Notes under the pieces: generated by a model | Database searches by the model: none | Seen by the model: the letters and a program-made list of their open reading frames with translations, nothing else | Told to the model about the DNA's origin: nothing | Position numbers and translations under genes: made by a program | Source: Chloroflexota bacterium | Lineage (GTDB): Bacteria > Chloroflexota > Ktedonobacteria > Ktedonobacterales > Ktedonobacteraceae | Reading direction: 5' to 3' | Assembly (NCBI GenBank): GCA_005881495.1 | Contig: VBHI01000334.1 | Span: 1-47,392, forward strand | DNA: 47,392 bases | Shown: in pieces, positions 1 to 8,077 of the stretch | How positions within the stretch are numbered: the first letter of the stretch is position 1 | Layout of the letters: every line of letters begins with the position of its first letter

Positions 1-1114
1 TGGTCAGATCCCACCCACGGATCCTGTCCATGTTGCCAATTACAGCGAGATATCGGCTGTCTGGCGACCAGGCGACCATCGTAATCATCGGCCCGTTGTC
101 GCGCGCGCCCTCCACGAAATAGGCCGTCACCTGTCGGCCTGTGTGAGCATCCCGAATGCTCACCTTCCCCCTGGAACCATCGCCGGTGAGCGTATATCCT
201 ATGGCAATGAAGCGCCCATCTGGTGACCATACTGAACTCGCCAGCTCGTGTGGATTCATCTCTTGCTCAGGCCCCAGATCAAGAATCGCCTGTCCGTTGC
301 GTGCATCCACAACTCCTATCCAACGTGGCTCGTCCTCAGAACTGAGTGCAAGGTGCTGGCTATCGGGAGACCAGCTGAGTGTCCAAAACCAATTGCCTTG
401 CTGCGTCGTCTGCCAGAGGACCTGGTGGCGGGAGAAATCCCAGAGAGAAAGGACTCCAGTAGCCTGGCCAGTTTTTTTGCTAACGCCAAAGTGACTAAAG
501 GCGAGGCGAGTCCCATCAGGGGACCAGGCTGCCACATTCCTATTACTTGTATCCTCACCCTCAGGCAAAGAGGTTACGCCCGCTATCTGGGCTACTGGCG
601 GCGTCCCATCCTTTCCTCCTGCGCCGGATCCAGCCAGAATCTGCACCCGATTCCCGACAGGTGCAGCAAGCCACTTGCTATCCGGTGACCAGGACAGAGA
701 CCCGATAACATCATCCGTCTGGTGACTCATCCGCAACCTGCTCCCGTCAGCATCCCAAACCTGAAGCCCATATGTCCCTACGTCCGTGTACGTCAAATCA
801 GAGAGGATGACTGTTTCGGGAGTTTTTGCCAGGGCGATGTACTTGCCATCGGGTGACCAGACCAGGGCGTTGATGGCTCCCAGGTCGGTTGTTGTCAAGG
901 GAGGCAAAGTCAGTCGCTGCCAATTGGCGGCCAGGTCCAGGTACCCGCCGGTTCCCAGCGCCAGAAGGGACCCGGCAGCAATTGCGCCTGTGATGATCTT
1001 GCGCCTCGTATGCTTGACTGGAGGAGGGTGCACGCTGCTTGCTGACTCCTCTGACTCCTGCCTTGCTGGTTCTCCTGGAGAACGCTCCCCTCGCAAGGAA
1101 TCTGAAAAAGACAT
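1..1114 (-). CDS. WD40/TolB-like beta-propeller protein, membrane-anchored (3'-truncated by window edge)
   Basis: The reading frame runs from an ATG at 1114, preceded by AGGAG about nine bases upstream, to the window edge without a stop, giving 371 codons. After a short polar N-terminus comes a hydrophobic segment (IITGAIAAGSLLALGTGGY, roughly residues 43-61), probably a single membrane anchor. At least five blades follow, each carrying the W(S)PD(G/S)xxLA motif, for example WSPDGKYIALA, WSPDSKWLAAP, WSPDGTRLAFS, WSPDSQHLALS and WSPDGRFIAIG. These are classic WD40 strands. Such proteins are abundant in Ktedonobacteria and usually act as extracytoplasmic or interaction scaffolds. No kinase or other catalytic domain is visible in the part present. 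The specific role is unknown. Confidence 0.85.
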   Translation of the reverse strand, partial: MSFSDSLRGERSPGEPARQESEESASSVHPPPVKHTRRKIITGAIAAGSLLALGTGGYLDLAANWQRLTLPPLTTTDLGAINALVWSPDGKYIALAKTPETVILSDLTYTDVGTYGLQVWDADGSRLRMSHQTDDVIGSLSWSPDSKWLAAPVGNRVQILAGSGAGGKDGTPPVAQIAGVTSLPEGEDTSNRNVAAWSPDGTRLAFSHFGVSKKTGQATGVLSLWDFSRHQVLWQTTQQGNWFWTLSWSPDSQHLALSSEDEPRWIGVVDARNGQAILDLGPEQEMNPHELASSVWSPDGRFIAIGYTLTGDGSRGKVSIRDAHTGRQVTAYFVEGARDNGPMITMVAWSPDSRYLAVIGNMDRIRGWDLT

Positions 1115-1493
1115 CTCGATATCTCCTTTCACCCGGTCTCTTTCTCTGCTCTTCTGGTCTCTTGCTTTTTGCGCTCCTCTTTCTCTCACCTGGAAGAGCA
1201 AACGGATACCCAACAACAGGGGTCACAATCGCTGTAGCATCTCCTCATCAAGCCACGCTGTCGAGGCTTCACGCGGTCAGAGAGGTCACCCAGACCCTCT
1301 TGGAACTGTTCCTCTCTTTTCGATCTCGATGTACTGAGTGCTCGGTGGTGGGAGATGCTGTCAGTTTCTCTACCCTCGTCGGCATCGTTAAACTCGGAAA
1401 GCACTTATGATCATCTGTACTAAGGTCCATTGTGCGGTCATACTCGTATGAAAAACAGGCCTAAATAATACATATAACCGTGGACAAGCTAAA
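1115..1493. other. Intergenic stretch without a recognised gene
   Basis: These 379 bases lie between two minus-strand genes. The short open frames here have no family-like sequence and no convincing ribosome binding site. The part next to 1114 is purine-rich on the minus strand and supplies the ribosome binding site of the WD40 gene. I see no convincing terminator or RNA gene. Confidence 0.5.
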
Positions 1494-2116
1494 TTACCAG
1501 ACATACGGGATGAGGCGATATTTGACCTGTGCCATATAGGCATCATAACCTGGCAATTCCTCGCGCAACGCGCGTTCCTCCAGGACGGCTCGCACCGCGC
1601 CCCCGGGTATCATGACCAGGGCCAGCAGCAAGCCGTACCAGGACCCCAGCAGCAGTAGGGCCCGGTTGAGACCACCGTTTGTCCCCGCTCTCCCTGAATA
1701 CGCACCGTTGGCGACAGGAACGCGTTTTCCCGAAAGGTCAGGGAAATGAGAAGGAACGAGCCTACCAGAGCCATTGCCCCGACCACCTGGAGAAAGAGAG
1801 GCACCTGCGACCAGTGAAATCTCACGGCGTCCAGCGGCATCAGAACCAGCCAGGCAAGGAAGAACAGTCTGAACAGCAAGAGAAACACCCTGTCCCAGGC
1901 TTTTTGATGCGGTTGGGAGAGACTCAGGCGCTCTTCCAACAAGCCAGGGTTGGACTTGAGCAGCATCCAGATGCCAACAAGAAGGAAGCCGTAGAGCAGG
2001 ATCAGGAAGATCCAGCCGGCAGGCCAGGCGATGGTGCCCGCCGGGAGAAACAGGGCCAGAGCCATGACCAGAAAGCTCGTCACGACCCACACAAGCGCTT
2101 TCATCGCGAGAGTCAT
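1494..2116 (-). pseudogene. Isoprenylcysteine carboxyl methyltransferase-like membrane protein, broken by an internal deletion
   Basis: The N-terminal part starts at an ATG at 2116 with AGGTGA upstream. It encodes four or five hydrophobic helices (IAWPAGWIFLILLYGFLLVG, LFRLFFLAWLVLMPLDAVRF, LFLQVVGAMALVGSFLLISL) and reaches VVSTGPY, the entry to the SAM-binding segment of ICMT/PEMT-like enzymes. In intact relatives this is followed by a RxxRHPMY-type stretch and another helix. Here the sequence jumps near 1655 directly to LLLGSWYGLLLALVMIPGG...VLEERALREELPGYDAYMAQVKYRLIPYVW in a different frame. That C-terminus is characteristic of the family. About 20 residues, including the catalytic HP motif, are therefore missing and the frame is shifted. 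The product should be inactive. It lies downstream of another methyltransferase and a TetR regulator in the same orientation. Confidence 0.8.
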
Positions 2117-2246
2117 AGGTCACCTCTTTCCATGGGGGATGAGCATCCATGAGCGCTCTATGAACGTCTTCGCTCACCATGCTCATCAGCCTCGCACTCG
2201 GCACGCCTGCTCGGCCTCGTGGGCAGGCCCTACGGTTCACCGCACG

Positions 2247-3173
2247 CTACACGATCGCGGTCGTGAAGCCTGCCATGGCGGGTTTGCGGTCCGTCTCCTG
2301 CCCGAAGTTCCGTTGCTCTTCCATAGACAGGCCGCAAGACTCAAGGAATGCAGCCACATGCTTGCTCGCAGGTGGCGGACTTAAGTAGTCGAATGCGACG
2401 ACACTGCCACTGGCGGTGCCGGCGATCTTCCGCAGCGTGCTTTCGACAGCCTCCCGGTCCAGGTACATGGTTACACCCTCCCAAAGGAAGAATGTCGGTT
2501 TGTCCGGATCGAAGCCAGCATGCACCAGCTTCTCGAGCCAGTCCTCCGTCATGAAATCAGCAGGCACGAACGTGATCCCAGTCGTGTCCAGGCCAGCCTT
2601 TTTCAGCATCAGGCGTTTCGTCTGCTGCGTCTTCGGGGTATCGACCTCGAAGCAGTGGATTGCTTTCGGCATCCGGTAGGATCGTGTGTCCCAGCCCGCA
2701 CCGAGAATCACAAGCTGATCAATGTCGCTGAGATGTCGGGTCAGAGCAGCATCGAAGAAGGTCGTTCGTGCAGCCGGCTCTTGTGCCATCTGCGGTTCTC
2801 CCTCAAAGGGGAAGCGGTAGATCCCGGGTACATAGCCAGTCAGGCGATGTGCCAGGAGCGTACCTCCCGTTACGAGGCGTAAGGCCAGATGGGAGACGTT
2901 GGGAAGTACCATCATCAGTCGTTCACAAGGCTCATCGAGCCTCGTGCCCAACTCGTGCTGCATCCGCCTCGTATAGAGAGATGCCAGCGTCGTTGACGAG
3001 ACTCCCGACGTGCGGCTGAAGAGGATCATCGTGATAACGAGGAGGACGTAACCGACAAGCCCGATAGGCGACCAGGCGATTTGAATCAGGCGAAAGATGG
3101 GAGCTTTGACGATGTTGCGCATATTGCTTAAGCCCTCCTGTTTCTTTGCGAGATGAACCTTTTCGGACTGCAT
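2247..3173 (-). CDS. Class I SAM-dependent methyltransferase, leucine carboxyl methyltransferase (TIGR00027) type
   Basis: The protein has 308 residues. The ATG at 3173 has GGAGGA about five bases upstream, which favours it over the internal Met18. A hydrophobic helix at about residues 38-53 suggests a membrane-bound N-terminus. The SAM-binding motif I is VILGAGWDTRSYRM (155-168), followed by FEVDTPKTQQTKR and then FLWEGVTMYLDREAV, all typical of the LCMT/Ppm1-like family. It ends with MAGFTTAIV, so it looks full length. Members of this family methylate carboxyl or hydroxyl groups of small molecules; the substrate cannot be read from the sequence. It lies about 200 bp downstream of the TetR regulator on the same strand and may be controlled by it. 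Confidence 0.85.
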   Translation of the reverse strand: MQSEKVHLAKKQEGLSNMRNIVKAPIFRLIQIAWSPIGLVGYVLLVITMILFSRTSGVSSTTLASLYTRRMQHELGTRLDEPCERLMMVLPNVSHLALRLVTGGTLLAHRLTGYVPGIYRFPFEGEPQMAQEPAARTTFFDAALTRHLSDIDQLVILGAGWDTRSYRMPKAIHCFEVDTPKTQQTKRLMLKKAGLDTTGITFVPADFMTEDWLEKLVHAGFDPDKPTFFLWEGVTMYLDREAVESTLRKIAGTASGSVVAFDYLSPPPASKHVAAFLESCGLSMEEQRNFGQETDRKPAMAGFTTAIV

Positions 3174-3376
3174 CAGATTCCTCCATTGTGTAGATCAAAA
3201 GACCCGGATCTGTAGGCGAGAAACGCCAGATGTCCCACCCTGTTCACACGCTCGATCAGGTATCAGGGAAGAAGAACCGTCGCGTGAACACTCCGCTCAC
3301 CTTCGAACACCACCAGGTTCCGTCCCAGAGGCTTGAGATAGCTTGCTTGATACCCTGATTGTTTTGCCATACTTGT

Positions 3377-4093
3377 TTACGGCTCCTGTTCTTCCTTCTT
3401 CAGAAAGGGCGGAACCAGCCACTGCGAGAGTTCTTCGCGCGAAGCGCGATGCAAGCAACCCCCTGGCGCTCCCAGCACGCGTTCCAGCGCATCAGCACAA
3501 GCCTCGACGATCCGTTCGAGGCGGGGCAGGTCGTCTGGCGAGCGTTCCTCCGTGAGGAGCAGCTCGACTGTGGCATACCCAAGGTCTTCAAGTAAGGAGA
3601 GGACCACTCTGCCCGCCTGATCAGGATAGGGGGTCGTCAAGACGCCTTCACGGGTCCCCTGACGGATAATCTCCTCCAGCCAGGGCGTGAAGCGTTTGAT
3701 TCTGGCGAGGTAGAGTTTGTGGCGGACGATGGCATTCTCATCGGCATACCAGACGCGCAGGTACGCGAACACCAGGCGCTTGTGGGCGAGTTTGTGGTGG
3801 TCGAGCGTGGCAAAGAAGCGCTGGAGTTTGTCGAGGGCACCAAGCGTCGGATCATGGACGATGGGGAGTACGAGCTGTTCGACCTGGTCCCCCATGCGTT
3901 CGACCAGCGCGGAGAGCAACGCTGGTTTGGAGTCAAAGTAGTGATAGAACGCCCCGGAGGAGATCTGAAGTTCGCCCAGAATATCGGCAATCGCCATCTG
4001 CTCATAGCCTGTGGTCTCGACGGCGCGCTCCGCCGCGTCGAGAATGGCGTTGCGCTTGGCTGCGTAGGCTGCTTCGTTGACCGTGCGTACCAT
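3377..4093 (-). CDS. TetR/AcrR family transcriptional regulator
   Basis: The protein has 238 residues. The N-terminal helix-turn-helix domain (about residues 10-58) contains ILDAAERAVETTGYEQMAIADILGELQISSGAFYHYFDSK, split here around the recognition helix; the GAFYHYF signature is typical of TetR proteins. The remaining helical part is the ligand-binding and dimerisation domain and has no recognisable specificity. The ATG at 4093 has GAGGG six bases upstream. A near-consensus sigma-70-like promoter lies 50-80 bp upstream. The gene heads a minus-strand group with two methyltransferase-like genes, so local repression or autoregulation is the likely job; the inducer is unknown. The last residues (FLKKEEQEP) are polar and probably disordered. 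Confidence 0.9.
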   Translation of the reverse strand: MVRTVNEAAYAAKRNAILDAAERAVETTGYEQMAIADILGELQISSGAFYHYFDSKPALLSALVERMGDQVEQLVLPIVHDPTLGALDKLQRFFATLDHHKLAHKRLVFAYLRVWYADENAIVRHKLYLARIKRFTPWLEEIIRQGTREGVLTTPYPDQAGRVVLSLLEDLGYATVELLLTEERSPDDLPRLERIVEACADALERVLGAPGGCLHRASREELSQWLVPPFLKKEEQEP

Positions 4094-4143
4094 AGCTTCC
4101 CTCTTCTCATTCGGAAACAGAGTCTCGGTTTATTGCTACAAGG

Positions 4144-4172
4144 AGTATAGCTCATGAACGAGTCGTTGTCAA
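4144..4172 (-). promoter_or_regulatory. Promoter of the TetR gene
   Basis: On the minus strand there is a perfect -35 box TTGACA (4167-4172), a 17-bp spacer, and the -10 box TATACT (4144-4149), predicting a start near 4137, about 44 bases before the TetR ATG. The spacer contains the weak dyad CTCGTTCATGAG (4151-4162), a plausible TetR-type operator. The operator is inference. Confidence 0.7.
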
Positions 4173-4215
4173 TGGGAACACGGGCGCGCGTGCAAGCGTT
4201 GAACCCAGTCCGCGC

Positions 4216-4509
4216 TTGTCATCTGAAAAGACTCGTCCCATTATCGACCGTTATCCAGAGGCTTATACCGCCTTTGAACAATCCATTCATCTGAACCCCA
4301 ATAACTCGCTCACTCACGACGGTAAGGGATCAGTACTCTACACCCTCAGGCACTACCAGCATGCTCTTGCCGCCCTCGACCACATCTTGCAACGAAATCC
4401 CAGAGATCAAAATGCCCATCGAGGTAAGATACATACGCTCTTGAGGCTCAAACGTCACACAGAACCGCTCCCAGCCATGAAACAAAGCCTCTACTGGTGG
4501 ATGCATTGA
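4216..4509 (+). pseudogene. TPR-repeat protein remnant
   Basis: A 97-codon frame opens with a TTG and has no clear ribosome binding site. From about residue 13 it reads like one and a half tetratricopeptide repeats: RYPEAYTAFEQSIHLNPNNS, then HYQHALAALDHILQRNPRDQ, then a third decaying unit. The alternating A/L/Y positions and the NPN/NPRD turns are typical of TPRs. It lacks a proper N-terminus and ends soon after the third helix, so it is probably the leftover of a larger TPR protein. It may still be translated as a small protein; I favour a remnant. Confidence 0.5.
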
Positions 4510-4617
4510 CCCCCACCACCCTACAATTTGGTGCCATCCGTATAATAAGTACAGGAGGAACATCCCTATGCCTCACCATATCCTATATCACTACAACGCA
4601 TATCACATCGTGATCAC

Positions 4618-5040
4618 AAAACCATCGCTCCCTCGCTTCTATCTCTACTATATCCAAAAAATTAGCGCGCAATTTACTCGCTATCTCCCAAAATTACCGA
4701 GCATAACAGCAAAGGCCGCCAGGTCCCTCGTCCCGTTCCCCTTACCGCATCCCGGGAACGATAAAACCATCGCTCAAGTACTTTACCTCTACTATATCCA
4801 AAAAATTAGCGCGCAATTCGCTCCCTATCTCCCAAAATTACCGAGCACGACAGCAAAGGCCGCCAGGTCCCTCGTAGGGGCGGGGGCGGTGTGGAGTGGT
4901 GTGGGGACCCTTGGGTCGCCCTCGTCCCGTTCCCCTTACCGCATCCCGGGAATGATAAAACCATCGCTCAAGTACTTTACCTCTACTATATTCAAAAATT
5001 AGCGCGCAATTCGCTCGCTATTTCCCAAAATTACCGAGCA
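4618..5040. repeat. Three-copy tandem repeat (about 145-bp unit) upstream of the suf operon
   Basis: Units start at 4618, 4763 and 4957 with AAAACCATCGCT. Each continues through TACTATATyCAAAAA, then AATTAGCGCGCAATT (a near-palindrome) and CCCAAAATTACCGAGCA. Units 1 and 2 end with CCGCCAGGTCCCTCGT...CCCGTTCCCCTTACCGC; unit 3 is cut short near 5040. Unit 1 is 145 bp. Unit 2 is 194 bp because a 50-bp GC-rich element sits inside it. A reading frame crosses the array but has no coding character. There are no equal short spacers, so it is not a CRISPR. Function unknown. Confidence 0.9.
4869..4925 (+). mobile_element. Short GTAGGGGC element inserted in tandem unit 2
   Basis: Bases 4876-4925 interrupt the tandem unit and are absent at the same point of unit 1 (GTCCCTCGT joined directly to CCCGTTCC). 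The insert begins AGGGGCGGGGGCGGTGTGG and ends CCCTTGGGTCGCCCTCGT. It is bordered by the direct repeat CCCTCGT (4869-4875 and 4919-4925), of which the empty site has one copy. It is a shortened relative of the longer elements at 9384-9557 and 46940-47136. It encodes nothing, so it would be a non-autonomous element. Confidence 0.65.
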
Positions 5041-5058
5041 AGCGAGCAACCCACCCGG

Positions 5059-5114
5059 TTGCGCTCTGCCCCCAAAGGTGCTAAAATATATCCTAGTGAA
5101 TTAGTCGGATTAAT
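5059..5114 (+). promoter_or_regulatory. Promoter with overlapping Rrf2/IscR-like operator for the suf operon
   Basis: A -35-like TTGCGC (5059-5064), a 17-bp spacer and a -10-like TAAAAT (5082-5087) give a predicted start near 5094. Overlapping it, at 5088-5114, is ATATCC-TAGTGAAT-TAGTCGGATTAAT. Its AGTCGG half and AT-rich centre resemble the type 1 IscR operator, and the outer arms ATCC/GGAT are inverted. A repressor bound here would cover the transcription start, fitting feedback control by the Rrf2 protein encoded next. The resemblance was judged by eye. Confidence 0.45.
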
Positions 5115-5201
5115 CGGTGTGCCAGTAAAGCATTCCCGCTGTATTAGATCGCTCGCCTGGCAAAATGGCGAACAAAAAGAAGGAAGGGAGAAGGAAAGGC
5201 C

Positions 5202-5765
5202 GTGAATTTAGGAATCTCTACAAAAGGCGAATATGGCGTACGGATCATGGTGGACCTCGCTCATCATTATGGCGAGCATCCTCGCTCCCTCACGGATATC
5301 TCACAGGCAGAATTGCTGCCCCTGGCATACCTGGAACAATTGGTGAAGATGTTGCGCGAGGCTGAACCGCCTCTCGTTATCAGCACCCGCGGAGCGCACG
5401 GCGGCTACCGCCTCAGCCGTAACCCCGCACAAATCTCCATGGGTGAAATTGTACGCGTCCTGGAAGGACCCATTGCACCCATGATCTGCGCCACCGAGGG
5501 CGAGATGACACAAATCTGCGGCTTTCTCGACTCGTGCAAAACTAAGTCTCTCTGGGCAAAATTGCGCGATGTTGTTGCTCGCACGCTCGATAGCATGACT
5601 CTAGCCGACCTGGCCGGGGAATCGTCTGTAGCTGGGCGGACAGGTGTCACAGTGCCAACAGCTAACCGCTTCATTGCCCTCTCTGATATTCATGTAGCGC
5701 CGAACCTCGGGTTCGCCCTACCATCTCAAATAAGCGAACCTGGTGAGGTTCGCCCCCTATCTTAA
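5202..5765 (+). CDS. Rrf2 family transcriptional regulator (IscR/SufR-like)
   Basis: The protein has 187 residues and uses a GTG start at 5202 behind a purine-rich leader (GGAAGGGAGAAGGAAAGG). The N-terminal winged helix has the Rrf2 pattern: ISTKGEYGVRIMVDLAHHYG, the recognition helix region LLPLAYLEQLVKMLREA, and the wing VISTRGAHGGYRLSR. Three cysteines at about residues 95-111 (MICATEGEMTQICGFLDSC; spacing C-x9-C-x5-C) match the Fe-S ligand region of IscR-type regulators. The C-terminal 50 residues are longer than in IscR and unrecognised. It is the first gene of the suf cluster, 18 bp before sufC. The likely role is to sense cluster status and repress the operon. Confidence 0.9.
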   Translation: MNLGISTKGEYGVRIMVDLAHHYGEHPRSLTDISQAELLPLAYLEQLVKMLREAEPPLVISTRGAHGGYRLSRNPAQISMGEIVRVLEGPIAPMICATEGEMTQICGFLDSCKTKSLWAKLRDVVARTLDSMTLADLAGESSVAGRTGVTVPTANRFIALSDIHVAPNLGFALPSQISEPGEVRPLS

Positions 5766-5783
5766 GGAGGTCGTGTTTCGTTA

Positions 5784-6608
5784 ATGGAATCAGAACTAAT
5801 TATAAAGAACCTTCATGCCAATATTGAAGGCAAAGCAATTTTACGTGGTGTTGACCTGGTGGTGAAACAGGGTGAAATTCATGCGCTTATGGGACCAAAT
5901 GGCTCTGGAAAAAGTACCCTCGCCAATGTTATTATGGGCAACCCCAAATATGAAGTGACCGAGGGAGAAATCTGGTTTAAGGGCGAGAACATCCTGGAAT
6001 ATTCTCCCGATCGCCGCGCGCGCATGCGCCTCTTCCTCGCCTTCCAGTACCCTATGTCTATCCCCGGTGTGAGCGTGGCAAACTTCTTGCGCCGCTCCCT
6101 TGAGGCCGTTCGTGAAGGCAACAAACCTCTCGAAGAGGGCGAGAATCCCAGCGGCAAGATGGTCAAGCGCAAAAGCATTCCTCCCAAAGAGTTTCGCAAC
6201 TTGCTCCAGGAGAAGATGCGCCTGCTCAAAGTAGATAACAGCTTTATCAATCGCTCCATCAACGATGGCTTCTCCGGCGGTGAAAAGAAACGCGCCGAGA
6301 TCCTGCAGATGGCGCTGCTTGAACCAGAAATCGCACTGATGGACGAGACTGACTCAGGCCTCGACATCGATGCGCTCAAGATCGTCTCAGAGAGCGTCAA
6401 CGCCCTGACCGGCCCAAATCTGGGCATCCTGCTCATCACTCACTACCAGCGCATACTCAACTACATCACCCCCGACTTTGTCCATGTCATGTTCAACGGT
6501 CGCATCGTCAAGTCAGGGGGCAAAGAGCTAGCATATGAGTTGGAAGAGAAGGGCTACGAATGGCTCAAACCCGTTGAAGAAGAGAATGGGGTGAGCGTCA
6601 ATGGCTAA
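5784..6608 (+). CDS. sufC: SufC, ABC-type ATPase of the SUF Fe-S assembly complex
   Basis: The protein has 274 residues. Visible are Walker A GPNGSGKS (37-44), the ABC signature FSGGEKKR (163-170), Walker [13 protein letters not shown] (183-194), and the switch histidine in [10 protein letters not shown]. The DETDSGLD form is diagnostic of SufC rather than transport ATPases. SufC is a soluble ATPase that binds SufB and SufD and drives conformational change in the scaffold. An AGGAGG lies 13 bases before the ATG, longer than usual. The end overlaps sufD by 8 bp, indicating translational coupling. A loop of about 15 residues near 115-130 ([18 protein letters not shown]) is also seen in other bacterial SufC proteins. 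Confidence 0.97.
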   Translation: MESELIIKNLHANIEGKAILRGVDLVVKQGEIHALMGPNGSGKSTLANVIMGNPKYEVTEGEIWFKGENILEYSPDRRARMRLFLAFQYPMSIPGVSVANFLRRSLEAVREGNKPLEEGENPSGKMVKRKSIPPKEFRNLLQEKMRLLKVDNSFINRSINDGFSGGEKKRAEILQMALLEPEIALMDETDSGLDIDALKIVSESVNALTGPNLGILLITHYQRILNYITPDFVHVMFNGRIVKSGGKELAYELEEKGYEWLKPVEEENGVSVNG

Positions 6609-8004
6609 CTCGTTGGCTACTGGACTGACCCGCGACGCGGTAGCAGCGCTGTCGCATCACAAGGGTGAGCCTGAGTGGATGCTGCAAAAGCGCCTCCATG
6701 CCTGGGACGTCTACGAGAGCCTTCCGGCGCCCCTGGGACGCCGTGGCGACCTCGGCACATTCCGGGCTGTCGCGAACTTTCATTTTCAGGAGGTCAGCCC
6801 TTTTATCCCTGCCGATATCAATGGCCGCTCCGGTCATATTGTGCAGCGCAATGCCTCTATCGTACATATCGAACTCGACGAAGCATTGCAGCGCCAGGGC
6901 GTCATTCTCACCGCCCTCGACACTGCTGTCCACGATTACCCGGAACTGGTCCAACAGTACTTTATGACAAAGTGCGTTCCGGTTGAGAGTAACAAGTACA
7001 CGGCTCTGCACGCCGCCTTCTGGAGTGGTGGCGCCTTCCTTTACATCCCTAAAGGCGTAGAAATCGAGCAGCCAATTCTCTCACAGATCTGGATTGACTC
7101 GCCCGCCTCTGCCACCTTTGCACATACCCTTATCATCGCTGAAGAGCAGAGCAGCGTCCGCTTCGTTGCCGAATACAACTCGGCCTTCGAGGATGAGCGC
7201 CCCTCTTTCTTAAACGATGTCGTTGAGGTGTACGCGCAGAACGAGGCCCGCGTCGAGTTCTGCAACATGCAGGACCTGGACCAGAATGTCTGGAACGTCA
7301 CCAATAAGAACGCCATCCTTGCGAAGGATGCCAGTGTCACCTGGGTCATGGCCGACCTTGGCAGCAAGGTAACTCTCGCCAACATCGGCGCGACCATGAG
7401 TGGCAATGGCAGTGTCGCTGAGTTGGTCGGCGTGTTTTTCACTGACCACGACCAACGTTTCAGCATGAAAACCCTCTCCGACCACGCCGCTCTGGCAACG
7501 AATGCCGAGACGCTCGTCAAAGGCGTGCTGACAGACCAGTCACGCGTCGAGTTCGAGGGTATGATTCGCGTCCGGCCCAAGGCTCAACAGACGGCCTCCT
7601 TCCTCTCGGATCATACCCTGCTCCTGAGCAAGGAATGCCGCTCGGAATCTATCCCTAGCCTGGAAATCGGCGCCAACCAGGTCAGCGCCAGTCACGGCGC
7701 CACCACCGGCCAGATCGACGAGGAGCAGCTTTTCTACCTGATGGTACGCGGTATTCATCGTGAAGAGGCCGAGCGTATTATCGTTCAGGGTTTCTTCGAA
7801 CCTGTGCTCCAACGCATCCCCCTGGAGAACCTGCGCACGCGCCTGCGCCGCAGTATCGTGCGTCGTATGAGCGGTGCCTACGAGACCGAGGCCGATACCT
7901 GGGTCGATGTCCAGGAACGCTGGGAGATTGAAGGTGTCGATGAATACGCCATCAGCCTCGCCGACAAAAAGTCCGAAGAAGAAATTCAACTTACTGAGTA
8001 TTAG
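6601..8004 (+). CDS. sufD: SufD, Fe-S cluster assembly scaffold subunit
   Basis: The protein has 467 residues, starting at an ATG overlapping the sufC stop. It opens with [21 protein letters not shown], trimmed here to the family's typical start [10 protein letters not shown]. It contains [16 protein letters not shown], then a long beta-helix, and ends with [36 protein letters not shown] and [20 protein letters not shown]. The SHGAT-GQID-LFYLxxRGI signature with LEI rather than the SufB form HEAT-xKIGEDQLFY points to SufD. The gene order C-D-S-U, as in Bacillus, agrees. It should form a complex with SufC and a SufB encoded elsewhere. Some features of the middle (IPKGVE) are shared by both paralogues, so SufB is the alternative, with lower probability. 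Confidence 0.88.
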   Translation: MANSLATGLTRDAVAALSHHKGEPEWMLQKRLHAWDVYESLPAPLGRRGDLGTFRAVANFHFQEVSPFIPADINGRSGHIVQRNASIVHIELDEALQRQGVILTALDTAVHDYPELVQQYFMTKCVPVESNKYTALHAAFWSGGAFLYIPKGVEIEQPILSQIWIDSPASATFAHTLIIAEEQSSVRFVAEYNSAFEDERPSFLNDVVEVYAQNEARVEFCNMQDLDQNVWNVTNKNAILAKDASVTWVMADLGSKVTLANIGATMSGNGSVAELVGVFFTDHDQRFSMKTLSDHAALATNAETLVKGVLTDQSRVEFEGMIRVRPKAQQTASFLSDHTLLLSKECRSESIPSLEIGANQVSASHGATTGQIDEEQLFYLMVRGIHREEAERIIVQGFFEPVLQRIPLENLRTRLRRSIVRRMSGAYETEADTWVDVQERWEIEGVDEYAISLADKKSEEEIQLTEY

Positions 8005-8077
8005 GAATTGACTCCGTATGATGGCATCTTTGGGAGTCCATCTTAGAGAGTCAAATAAAAGAAACCAGGTAGTAGCA

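Noticed and set aside
798..1226. Minus-strand Arg-rich frame overlapping the WD40 gene
   Set aside because: It is a shadow; the correct frame shows a start with ribosome binding site, a membrane helix and WD40 blades.
4568..5002. 144-codon plus-strand frame through the tandem repeat
   Set aside because: It is open only because the repeat unit lacks stops in this frame, has no ribosome binding site, and changes content where the GC-rich element interrupts it.
4618..5040. Possible CRISPR array
   Set aside because: The repeats are about 145 bp, adjoining, and without spacers of constant length; no cas genes nearby.
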